DNA from: Thermopolyspora sp040678635
GTDB lineage: Bacteria > Actinomycetota > Actinomycetes > Streptosporangiales > Streptosporangiaceae
Direction: 5' to 3'
DNA length: 64,000 bases
Assembly (NCBI RefSeq): GCF_040678635.1
Contig: NZ_JBFATZ010000005.1
Location: 186,001 to 250,000 of the forward strand
Below the pieces are notes generated by a model. It did not search any database. It was not told the DNA's origin and worked only from the letters and a program-made list of their open reading frames with translations. Shown here in pieces: positions 35,616 through 43,279 of the stretch. Position numbers and translations under genes: made by a program. How positions within the stretch are numbered: position 1 is the stretch's first letter; every line of letters begins with the position of its first letter.

Positions 35616-36738
35616 TCACATCGTCCGCCGGGGGCGCGGATCCGGAGGGTCCCACTCGGCGGCCTCCCCGGTGACGGCGTCCGCGGCGGCGATCATCGCC
35701 TCGACCGCCTTGTCCGCCGCCTCGGGCGTGTGCCGGCCGAGGCCGCAGGCCGTGGCGACCGCGTACGCGGGGCGTCCGGCCGCCGCCTCGAACAGGGCGA
35801 GGGCTCGCGCGCCGGACGCGGGGTCCACGGCGGCGGCGATCCCGGCGATGACGCGCCATCGCGGGTGGAGTTCGCGCAGCGGCCGGTAGAACGGCTCGGC
35901 CGTGGGCGCGGGGTCGGCGCCGTGCGCGACCGGGATGTGGACCGGAGGCAGCGAGAGCCCACGGTCGTGGAGGCGTGCCGCCAGCAGGTTCAGGTACCGC
36001 ACGGCGGGGGTGAGGTCGCGTGGCGGGGCCATCGCCTTGTTGCCGAGGTCGCCGTAGCACAGGTGCAGTGTCATCTCGGTGTCGCGCGGCATTCGGGCGA
36101 GCAGGTCGGCGATCCGCGCGGTATGGAACCGGGCGGCGAGTGCCTGCCCGACCGGCAGCCGACCGGCCATGGCCATGCCGACCAGGGCGGAGGGCATCTC
36201 CAGCCGCCATGCGACGTCCTGGCCGGCAGCGGCCGAGAAGGCGGCCACCTCCTCCACCGCCGCCGCCGTGAACACCGGCAGGTGGCGCAGCGTCGACCAC
36301 GGCCGGGACGAGAACACGAAGATCGCCACGTCCAGTGGACTGGGCAAACTGATCTGCAGCCGGATTCCGGCCAGTTCCGGGCGCTGGTCTCGCAGCGTGC
36401 GGAACTCCTTCAGGATCTCGCGCAGCCGGTCGTGCCGCCGCATCGAGACGTGCTCGGGCAGGAGGCGGGTGCCGGGCCGTACGCGGTAGGTACGCAGGTC
36501 GTCGTAACCGGTGTACTCGCCGGGACGGGCGATCTCGAACACGTCGCGGTGCGCGAGATCACGCATGTAGGAGACGATCCAGTTCGCGTCCAGGTCGTAC
36601 GGCGGGGAGGTGAGCCGGTGGGCGGGAACGCGGTCGGCGACCCACCGCATCGCCTGGCGGGGAGAAGGCGGATAACTCGGGAGGCAGGCTCCCGACGAAG
36701 TGGATACGACGTGGCGTGGGATCGGGGGGATGGGTCAT
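35616..36738 (-). pseudogene. MetE-like (cobalamin-independent methionine synthase fold) protein, frameshifted
   Basis: From ATG 36738 the N-terminus reads RIHFVGSLPPELSAFSP, the expected opening of MetE/UROD-fold proteins (VGSLP loop). The frame is then lost. The rest, QAMRWVADRVPAHRLTSPPY and onward, continues in another frame from about 36656 to the stop at 35616. Two bases are missing in CCCCGCCAGGCG where CCG CNN CAG GCG would be expected. The C-terminal part keeps family features (LHLCYGDLGNK, VIAGIAAAVDP, YAVATACGLGR). A shorter product from ATG 36650 (344 aa) is possible but would lack the first strand. Either a genuine pseudogene or a sequencing error at an assembly of modest quality. 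A TTA codon occurs in the N-terminal part (GAG TTA TCC). Confidence 0.65.
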
Positions 36739-37117
36739 CAAGTCGGTCTCATCGATCGGGGGTGAAAGGGTTTTCGGAGGCCGGGGCCCACACGGCCTCG
36801 GGTGTGGGCCATCACGCGATCATCAGGTGTCCGCGCGGGCCCTGACTGATCACGTGATGGCCGCTTGTGGGCGGTATGCACGCATCCCACGACGACCTCG
36901 CAGCGGCCACCGGAGAGGACGTCGACCGTGGCGTAGTCCTCCGCGACGCGGACCTGTCGCGGTGTGCGACCAGAGTCCCGGTGGGAGTACGCGCTCGGGC
37001 GATTAACGCGGACGTTCCGCCGGGCACCGTCCGCCGGTGCCGGTTGACGCCGTACACCGGCGCGCGCCGTCGCGGCGCCCGGAAGGCCGGACCCCGCGAG
37101 GCGACGCGGTCAGGGCG
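36739..37117. other. Intergenic with a hairpin
   Basis: 379 bases. A 9-base stem (GGCCCACAC / GTGTGGGCC, 36785-36810) may end transcription coming from the right. No gene recognised. Confidence 0.4.
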
Positions 37118-37606
37118 CTAGTTGAAGCAGTCCTGCTTGTTGAGCGCGATGCCGTAGCCGGTGACCTTGCCCTTCTCCACGGTGAAGCTGTAGGAGGCCT
37201 TCGTGTTGTGCGGGACCTTGACCGTGTAGAAGTCGTGGAAGTCCTTCTTGATACGCGGATAGGCCGCCTTCAACTGCTTGAGAGTGGACCCGACCCTGAT
37301 GCCCTCCGGGGTCTTCATGCCTTTCGCGGCGAAGATGGCCGCCAGCCCGAACTTTGGCGAGATGTACACGCCCACCGAGCCCTTGGGGGTCGGGAACTTC
37401 TTCAGATCCCAGCCGGAGCAACCGCCGTTGCCGGACACCTTCTTGACGAGGGCACCGGTCGCCTTGGCCTGTTTGACGGTCATGCCGAGCTTGACGGCAC
37501 CGTACCCGTACGGGCCCAACGTCGGCTTCACCTGGGCGGACGCCGCGGTGGCGCCACCGACGAGCAACGAGGCGGCAAGGAGCGAGGTTCCGATCATCGT
37601 CTTCAT
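37118..37606 (-). CDS. Small secreted protein of unknown function
   Basis: 162 aa. Signal peptide 1-24 (MIGTSLLAASLLVGGATAASA). The mature part opens VKPTLGPYGYGAVKLGMTVKQAKATG, a pattern shared by many actinomycete exported proteins, followed by two cysteines (GGCSGWDL and the final DCFN) that probably pair. No catalytic motif. ATG at 37606. It is monocistronic. Function unknown. Confidence 0.8.
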   Translation of the reverse strand: MKTMIGTSLLAASLLVGGATAASAQVKPTLGPYGYGAVKLGMTVKQAKATGALVKKVSGNGGCSGWDLKKFPTPKGSVGVYISPKFGLAAIFAAKGMKTPEGIRVGSTLKQLKAAYPRIKKDFHDFYTVKVPHNTKASYSFTVEKGKVTGYGIALNKQDCFN

Positions 37607-37802
37607 GACTGCTTCGATGACGAAGCACCGCTCAAAGTTCAGCGTTGCGATCAGAAAATTGCGCCGGACTCCTCGCCGCCCCGCCGACGTGCGAAGACAG
37701 TAACGATCTTGACGTCGGAGGGCCGCCGTCGCCCCGCCCGGCGTCGTCCTTCGCGACGCAAGCTCGGTCGATGACGACGCCGGGCGGAATCGGGTGCGAA
37801 GG

Positions 37803-38276
37803 TCAGCAGATCTTGTAGTCGGCCCGCGACGAGTTGTACGAGCAGGAGTCCACCAACCTGCCGGACGCGTTGCGGAGGTAGGCGGTGTCCCTGGTCTGGT
37901 TCCAGATGTAGGCGAAGGTTCCGCCTCCGCTCCTGCCCCAGTAGAGGGTGGTGGCGGTGTCCCTGCCCTTGCCGGTCCGCAGCGTCACCGTCTTCCCGGC
38001 TCTGAGGGTGAACGCGCCGAAGGTGTAGACGTGGTCCGCCTGCTTGGTGTCGTCGCGGATGGTCCAGTTTCTGAGGCTGACGGCCTTCTTCGTCATGTTC
38101 TTGATCTGTACGTACTCGCCGTTCAGGCTCTTGTTGTTCCCGTTGTCCGGTGAGCCGGGCGAGTCGTAGTAGATCTTGATGATTTGTACGGCCGGCGCCG
38201 CCGCGTGGGCGGACGGGGAGACGATGACCATGCCGGCGGCCAGCGCGGCGGCCGTCGACAAAGCTCGGATACGCAC
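37803..38276 (-). CDS. Secreted lamin-tail-domain (LTD) protein
   Basis: 157 aa. Signal peptide 1-26 (ending SAHAA). The remainder is one Ig-like lamin tail domain: VQIIKIYYDSPG, EYVQIKNMTKKAVSLRNWTIRDD, YTFGAFTLRAGKTVTLRTGKG, YWGRSGGGTFAYIWNQTRDTAYLRN and GRLVDSCSY. LTD modules in bacteria are exported, often linked to nucleic acid or cell-surface binding; a stand-alone copy is common in Streptosporangiaceae and Streptomyces. ATG at 38276. Confidence 0.88.
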   Translation of the reverse strand: MRIRALSTAAALAAGMVIVSPSAHAAAPAVQIIKIYYDSPGSPDNGNNKSLNGEYVQIKNMTKKAVSLRNWTIRDDTKQADHVYTFGAFTLRAGKTVTLRTGKGRDTATTLYWGRSGGGTFAYIWNQTRDTAYLRNASGRLVDSCSYNSSRADYKIC

Positions 38277-38541
38277 AGCGGTACTCCTACATGGGGGAAG
38301 AAGAGGTCCCGATTGATCGTATTCACGGCATTAAATGCCTATTAGGAATTTATGTATAGATTTGATATCCGATTCGCGGCCGATGGTTGAGCGGGGAGGC
38401 GGCCACCGCACCCGTGCGGAAGGGGACTCCCCTCCCCCACGGAACGGGATGGTTCGCCGTCCTTTGACCGGTAAACGAGTGATCACGATGCCGGGCTTTA
38501 GCTAGATTTGTCCTCCATAGACCAGAACGGGGGATACTGCT

Positions 38542-39309
38542 ATGTCGCGTTCGATCGTCATCGGGCTGGCCGTTCTCGCGGGGGCGGCGTCCATCGCCTC
38601 GCCCGCCGTCGCCGACACCGCCGCCACCACCACGGCCGCCGCCACCAGCACCGCCGCCAAGGTCGTGTACGGCTTCGCCTGGGCCGACGGCCCGCACACC
38701 CTGCGGATCACGCCGCTCAAGCCGCGACTCGTCAAGGCCGGCGGCGTCCTGACGTACCGGCTCAGCCCCATCAAGGGGGCGAAGGAGCAGCGGATCGACT
38801 ACTCGGGGGCCGACTTCCGCCGCGTCACCAGCGCGTGTGATCTGAAGGAGACCGAAGGCGTCGTCAAACTGGACGGCAAGGGGCTGGGACGCACCCGCTG
38901 CAAGGACTCCGACCTGGCCTTCGTCCTGGGCCTGGGCCCCGCGCCGGTGCGCATCTCGATGGGCCCGAAGGTGCTCGTGCAGGAGTTCCTGGCGCCGACG
39001 CACAAGCAGCGGACGACGCTGGGCACCGTCAAGCGCGTGAACGACGGCACGGTCGAGTTCCGCACGGGCGGCAAGAGCGTCAAGCTCGGCTACACGTTCC
39101 TGAGCTTCCACCGGGTGACGCGGCGATGCGGCGACCGGTGGCTGGCCAACCGGGTGAACGTCTCCCGCGCCGGGCTCGGCACCAAGACCTGTGACCAGGC
39201 GTCCTTCACCAGAGCGTTGAAGACCGCGGGGAAGCCGGTGCGGGTCAAGGTCTACTACGACGCCCTGCGCGGGGACCTCACGGAGGCATGGGAGGTCGCC
39301 GTCAAGTAG
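38542..39309 (+). CDS. Secreted hypothetical protein
   Basis: 255 aa. Signal peptide 1-24 (IVIGLAVLAGAASIASPAVA), then a short Thr/Ala-rich segment and a beta-rich body of unknown family. Four cysteines are placed as two pairs (TSACDLKE...TRCKDS and TRRCGDR...KTCDQA), and the two halves show weak internal similarity (FRRVTSAC, LGRTRC versus FHRVTRRC, LGTKTC), suggesting an old duplication. ATG at 38542. No neighbour on the same strand within 370 bases. Confidence 0.8.
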   Translation: MSRSIVIGLAVLAGAASIASPAVADTAATTTAAATSTAAKVVYGFAWADGPHTLRITPLKPRLVKAGGVLTYRLSPIKGAKEQRIDYSGADFRRVTSACDLKETEGVVKLDGKGLGRTRCKDSDLAFVLGLGPAPVRISMGPKVLVQEFLAPTHKQRTTLGTVKRVNDGTVEFRTGGKSVKLGYTFLSFHRVTRRCGDRWLANRVNVSRAGLGTKTCDQASFTRALKTAGKPVRVKVYYDALRGDLTEAWEVAVK

Positions 39310-39502
39310 GCCCGCCGTCCGCCGTCGGGCCGGTGCGCGTCGGCGCCGGAATCGAACGGACCCGCCGGTACGGCCCCGCGCCGAGACCTGCCGAGTCGCG
39401 CCATGGTTTCGTGTATGCCATGAGATCGCCGGGGAACTGGTCGCTGCTGCGACTGGACATAGGTGTTCATGTTGGTATCTGCGGAATGTATGGTGAGTGC
39501 CT

Positions 39503-39703
39503 GTGACGACGTTTCGGATCAGCGAGGCCGCGGGGCCGTGCGGGGCCTCTCCTGATGGGGCGCCGATCAGTCGTCATGCCGGGGATGCCGGGGATGCCAG
39601 AGATGCCGTGGGTGCCGTGGGTGCCGTCGCCGCAGGGCGAGGACGCGCTCACCGCGGCCGGTTGCGAGACGACCTGATCGATCATGGGCCTTTCTTCTTC
39701 TGA
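39503..39703 (+). pseudogene. Degenerate remnant of a MerR/TOBE-type molybdate regulator
   Basis: GTG at 39503 opens VTTFRISEAAGPCGASPDG, close to the start of the HTH regulators that usually precede modABC in actinobacteria (MTTFRISEAARLLGVSPDTV). Similarity fades at once, and the frame passes through the 9-bp repeats at 39576-39629 into unrelated residues, ending at 39703 inside modB. The HTH, the TOBE domain and the usual modA gene are absent. Call rests on ~10-17 residues, so confidence is limited. Confidence 0.4.
39576..39629. repeat. 9-bp tandem repeat, six units
   Basis: Units ATGCCGGGG, ATGCCGGGG, ATGCCAGAG, ATGCCGTGG, GTGCCGTGG, GTGCCGTCG in direct tandem, between the regulator remnant and modB. 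Confidence 0.85.
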
Positions 39704-40535
39704 GCAGGTCGGCCCGCCGGTCTCGCCGCGCGGGCCCGCCGCGGGCCGCGAGGTCACCGGGCGGCTGCCGTGGATGCTGATGCTGCCCGCTGCGGCGGGT
39801 CTGGCCTTCCTCGTGCTGCCGCTGGCGGGGCTGCTGATCCGCGCCCCCTGGTCCACGATGGCGGGGCGGCTGGTCGAGCCGCAGGTGCTTGAGGCGCTGC
39901 GACTGTCGCTGGTGTGCGCCACCGTCGCCACCGCCGTGTGCCTGCTGCTCGGGGTGCCGCTGGCCTGGCTGCTGGCCCGGGTGTCGTTTCCGGGGCGGCG
40001 GCTGGTGCGGGCGCTGGTCACCGTGCCGCTGGTGCTGCCGCCGGTGGTCGGCGGCGTCGCGCTGCTGCTGGTGCTGGGGCGGCGCGGGCTGATCGGGCAG
40101 TGGCTGGACGCCTCCTTCGGGATCACGCTGCCGTTCACCACGACGGGTGTGATCATCGCGGAGGCGTTCGTGGCGATGCCGTTCCTGGTGATCAGCGTGG
40201 AGGGCGCGCTGCGCGGCGCGGACCGGCGTTTCGAGGAGGCGGCGGCGACGCTCGGGGCCTCGCGGTGGACCGTGTTCCGGCGGGTGACCCTGCCGATGGT
40301 CATGCCGGGTGTGGTGGCCGGGGCGGTGCTGTGCTGGTCGCGGGCGCTCGGCGAGTTCGGCGCGACGATCACGTTCGCGGGGAACTTCCCCGGCACCACT
40401 CGCACCATGCCGCTCGCGGTCTACCTGGCGCTGGAGACCGAGCCGGAGGCGGCCATCGTGCTCAGCCTGGTGCTGCTCGCCGTCTCGGTGATCATCCTGG
40501 CGAGCCTGCGCGACCGCTGGGTGAGCACGCCGTGA
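39684..40535 (+). CDS. modB: Molybdate ABC transporter permease
   Basis: 283 aa, six predicted membrane helices. The ABC permease loop EAAATLGASRWTVFRRVTLPMVMPGVVAGAVLCWSR shows the EAA motif, and the ARALGEFGATITFAGNFPGTTRTMPLAVYLALE end is typical of ModB. It would import molybdate (or tungstate) with ModC and a ModA binding protein. No modA is present in the window, so a binding protein must be encoded elsewhere or the system is degraded. ATG at 39684. Its stop overlaps a GTG that starts a mini-frame leading to modC. Confidence 0.92.
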   Translation: MGLSSSEQVGPPVSPRGPAAGREVTGRLPWMLMLPAAAGLAFLVLPLAGLLIRAPWSTMAGRLVEPQVLEALRLSLVCATVATAVCLLLGVPLAWLLARVSFPGRRLVRALVTVPLVLPPVVGGVALLLVLGRRGLIGQWLDASFGITLPFTTTGVIIAEAFVAMPFLVISVEGALRGADRRFEEAAATLGASRWTVFRRVTLPMVMPGVVAGAVLCWSRALGEFGATITFAGNFPGTTRTMPLAVYLALETEPEAAIVLSLVLLAVSVIILASLRDRWVSTP

Positions 40536-40594
40536 CCCTGAACGTTATGACCCCGAACGTTGGACCCCGAATGTTGGGACCGTTAACGCCATGA
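40532..40594 (+). CDS. Possible 20-codon coupling mini-gene between modB and modC
   Basis: GTG at 40532 overlaps the modB stop (GTGA) and the TGA at 40592-40594 overlaps the modC start (ATGA). The DNA between is made of three to four imperfect ~14-bp repeats of the type GACCCCGAACGTTG, which resemble the start of modC itself (ATGACCCTGGACGCC). Peptide: VTLNVMTPNVGPRMLGPLTP, including a TTA leucine codon at 40583-40585. Plausible role: carrying ribosomes from modB to modC. It could also be a chance frame in duplicated DNA. Confidence 0.35.
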   Translation: MTLNVMTPNVGPRMLGPLTP

Positions 40595-41622
40595 CCCTGG
40601 ACGCCCGGCTGGTCGTCACCCGGCCCGCCTTCACCCTGGACATCGCCCTGCGGGTCGCCGCGGGCGAGGTGGTGGCGCTGCTCGGGCCGAACGGCGCGGG
40701 CAAGACCACCGCCCTGCGCGCCCTGGCCGGGCTGACCGCGCTGTCCCAGGGCGAGATCGTTCTCGGCGGCCGCCCGCTGCACACGTTGCCGGCCGAGGAC
40801 CGCCCGATCGGCATGGTCTTCCAGGACTACCTGCTCTTCCCGCACCTGACCACGCTCGACAACGTCGCGTTCGGGCCGCGCTGCCAGGGCGCGTCCAAGG
40901 CCGAGGCCCGCCGCATCGCCGCCGAGCTGCTTGAGCGGGTCGGCCTGGCCGACCGGGCCGCCGCCAGGCCACGGCAGTTGTCCGGCGGGCAGGCCCAGCG
41001 GGTCGCGCTCGCCCGCGCGCTCGCCGTACGGCCCGAGCTGCTGCTGCTTGACGAGCCGCTGGCCGCCCTCGACGCCCACACACGCATGGAGATCCGCTCC
41101 CAGCTCCGCCGCCACCTGGCCGGTTTCGACGGCGCGACCGTCCTGGTCACCCACGACCCGCTGGACGCGATGGCGCTGGCCGACCGGCTGGTCGTCATCG
41201 AGAACGGCTCGATCGTCCAGCAGGGCGCCCCGGCCGAGGTCGCCCGCCGTCCCCGCACCGACTACGTGGCCAGGCTGGTCGGGCTCAACCTGTATCGCGG
41301 CGTGGCCGACGGCGCCCGCGTCAAGGTCGGCGAGCTGGTGTTGCACGCCGGCGAGCGGGTCGACGGGCCGGCGTTCGTCGCCTTCCCGCCCACCGCCGTC
41401 GCCCTCTACCGCAGCCGCCCCGACGGCAGCCCGCGCAACCTGTGGCACGCCGTCATCGACGGCATCGAACGGCACGGCGACAGCGTCCGCGTCCACCTCG
41501 ACGGACCCATCGCCGCGCACGCCGACATCACCCCCGCCGCCGCCACCGACCTCGACCTGACGCCCGGCGAGCGGGTGTGGGCGTCGGTCAAGGCCACCGA
41601 GACCCACGCCTACCCGGCCTGA
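40591..41622 (+). CDS. modC: Molybdate ABC transporter ATPase with TOBE domain
   Basis: 343 aa. Walker A GPNGAGKTT at 32-40, Q-loop in MVFQDYLLFPHL, signature LSGGQAQRVALARAL, Walker B LLLLDEPLAALD, and H-loop LVTHDPLDAM. The last ~100 residues form a TOBE/Mop-like oxyanion-binding domain (FVAFPPTAVALYRSRPDGSPRNLWHAVIDGIERHGDSVRVHLDG). It energises ModB. Located 55 bases after modB and linked by the mini-frame described separately. A hairpin at 41631-41647 follows. Confidence 0.93.
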   Translation: MTLDARLVVTRPAFTLDIALRVAAGEVVALLGPNGAGKTTALRALAGLTALSQGEIVLGGRPLHTLPAEDRPIGMVFQDYLLFPHLTTLDNVAFGPRCQGASKAEARRIAAELLERVGLADRAAARPRQLSGGQAQRVALARALAVRPELLLLDEPLAALDAHTRMEIRSQLRRHLAGFDGATVLVTHDPLDAMALADRLVVIENGSIVQQGAPAEVARRPRTDYVARLVGLNLYRGVADGARVKVGELVLHAGERVDGPAFVAFPPTAVALYRSRPDGSPRNLWHAVIDGIERHGDSVRVHLDGPIAAHADITPAAATDLDLTPGERVWASVKATETHAYPA

Positions 41623-41630
41623 GCGAACAC

Positions 41631-41647
41631 CCCCGGCGGGGCCGGGG
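41631..41647. terminator. Short GC hairpin between converging genes
   Basis: CCCCGGC and GCCGGGG arms with a GGG loop, nine bases after the modC stop and nine before the stop of the converging ligase gene. Confidence 0.5.
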
Positions 41648-41656
41648 CCGGACCGG

Positions 41657-43189
41657 TCAGTTGACCTGGCGGTCGCGTCCCGCCCAAAACTCCTCGCGCA
41701 GCTTGAACTTCTGCAGCTTTCCGGTGGCCGTGCGCGCGAGCACGTCACGGAACTCGATCCGCTTGGGGCACTTGTAGCCCGCGAGCCTGGTACGGCAGTG
41801 CGCGATGAGCTCCTCGGGCGTGACCTCGGCCGCCTTGACCACCAGCGCGGTGACCAGTTCGCCCCATTTCTCGTCGGGGATGCCGATGACCGCGACCTCC
41901 CGTACCGCCGGGTGGGAGGCGAGCGCGTCCTCGACCTCGATGGAGGAGACGTTCTCCCCGCCGCTGATGATCACATCCTTCTTGCGGTCGGCGATCGTGA
42001 CGTAGCCGTCCTGGTACGCGCCGCCGTCCCCGGTGTGGAACCAGCCGCCCTCCAGCGCCTCGGCGGTGGCCTCGGAGTTCTGCCAGTACGACTTGAGCAC
42101 GACGTTGGACCTCGCGAGGATCTCGCCCTCGTCGTCGACCTTGAGGCGTACGCCGAGCGCGGGAGCCCCGGCGCGGCCGAGCAGCCGCGCCTGCTCCTCG
42201 GCGGGAAGGCCCTCCCACTCGGCGCGGAACCGGTTCATGGTGAGCAGGGGCGCGGTCTCGGTGAGGCCGTAGATCTGGATGAACTCCCAGCCGAGCTCCT
42301 CCCGGACGCGCTGGATCGTGCGGGTCGGCGGCGGCGCGCCCGCCACGATCACGCGGACCCGGTCGCGTCCGGGCACCTCGCCCTCCCAGTCCCGCAGCGC
42401 GTCCAGGACCATCGAGACGACGGCGGGCGCGCAGCACAGGAGGGTGACGCCGTGCTCGGCGACGCGGCGCAGGATCTCCGCGCCGTCGACCTGGCGCAGG
42501 ACGACGTGCCTGCCGCCCATGCCGGTCACGCCGTACACCATGCCCCAGCCGTTGCAGTGGAACATCGGCAGCGTGTGCAGGTAGACGTCGCGGTCGTTGA
42601 CGCCGGCCTGCCAGCCGAAGGTGGTCGCGTTGATCCACAGGTTGCGGTGGGTGAGCTCGACGCCCTTGGGCCGGGCCGTCGTGCCGCTGGTGTAGTTGAT
42701 CGTGGCGGTGTCGTTCTCGTCGCCCTCGTCGCCCGGCCACTCGCGGGGCTCGGCGTCGCTCCGCCAGATCTGGTCGTCGTCCTCGCCGAGGATGAAGGTG
42801 TGCTTGACGTCGGTCGCGTCGGCGATGTGCGCGAGGGCGGGGTCGAGCAGCAGCACCTCCGCGCCGGAGTGCCGCACGATGTACTCGACCTCGGCCGTCG
42901 CGAGCCTGAAGTTGATCGGCACCAGCACCCTGCCCCAGCCGGAGACCCCGTAGAAGCTCGTCAGGAGGCGGGCGGCGTTCTGGGACATGATCGCGACCCT
43001 GCCGCCGACCGGGACGCCCAGCTCGTCCAGCGTCGCGGCCTGGCTGCGGGCGAGCCGGTCGAGCCCGGCGTAGGTCACCTCGCCCCACGAGGCGGCGGGC
43101 TGCGCCGGCTCGTCCACGACGGCGATCCGGTCGGGGTAGACGGTCGCGGCGCGGTCCAGGAAGTCGCGGACGGTCAGTGGGATCTGCAT
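41657..43189 (-). CDS. Long-chain fatty-acid-type acyl-CoA synthetase
   Basis: 510 aa ANL-superfamily ligase that adenylates a carboxylic acid and transfers it to CoA. Motifs: NYTSGTTARPKGVELTHRN (P-loop, A3), IQIYGLTETAP (A5), GWFHTGDGGAYQDGYVTIADRKKD (A7/A8), ISGGENVSSIEVE, and the catalytic lysine near the end in RTATGKLQKF. Length and motif spelling match the FadD/long-chain group of actinobacteria; chain length cannot be read. ATG at 43189. It adjoins the kinase gene upstream on the same strand (90 bases) and is part of the lipid-handling surroundings of the liv-type transporter. Confidence 0.9.
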   Translation of the reverse strand: MQIPLTVRDFLDRAATVYPDRIAVVDEPAQPAASWGEVTYAGLDRLARSQAATLDELGVPVGGRVAIMSQNAARLLTSFYGVSGWGRVLVPINFRLATAEVEYIVRHSGAEVLLLDPALAHIADATDVKHTFILGEDDDQIWRSDAEPREWPGDEGDENDTATINYTSGTTARPKGVELTHRNLWINATTFGWQAGVNDRDVYLHTLPMFHCNGWGMVYGVTGMGGRHVVLRQVDGAEILRRVAEHGVTLLCCAPAVVSMVLDALRDWEGEVPGRDRVRVIVAGAPPPTRTIQRVREELGWEFIQIYGLTETAPLLTMNRFRAEWEGLPAEEQARLLGRAGAPALGVRLKVDDEGEILARSNVVLKSYWQNSEATAEALEGGWFHTGDGGAYQDGYVTIADRKKDVIISGGENVSSIEVEDALASHPAVREVAVIGIPDEKWGELVTALVVKAAEVTPEELIAHCRTRLAGYKCPKRIEFRDVLARTATGKLQKFKLREEFWAGRDRQVN

Positions 43190-43279
43190 GGCCTCACCTC
43201 GGCAGGCTCGTCTCTGCTGCCGAGTATGCTCGCCGATCCCCCCGGCGCAGTACCCCCGGAAGGGTGTGTCGGGGCGGCG

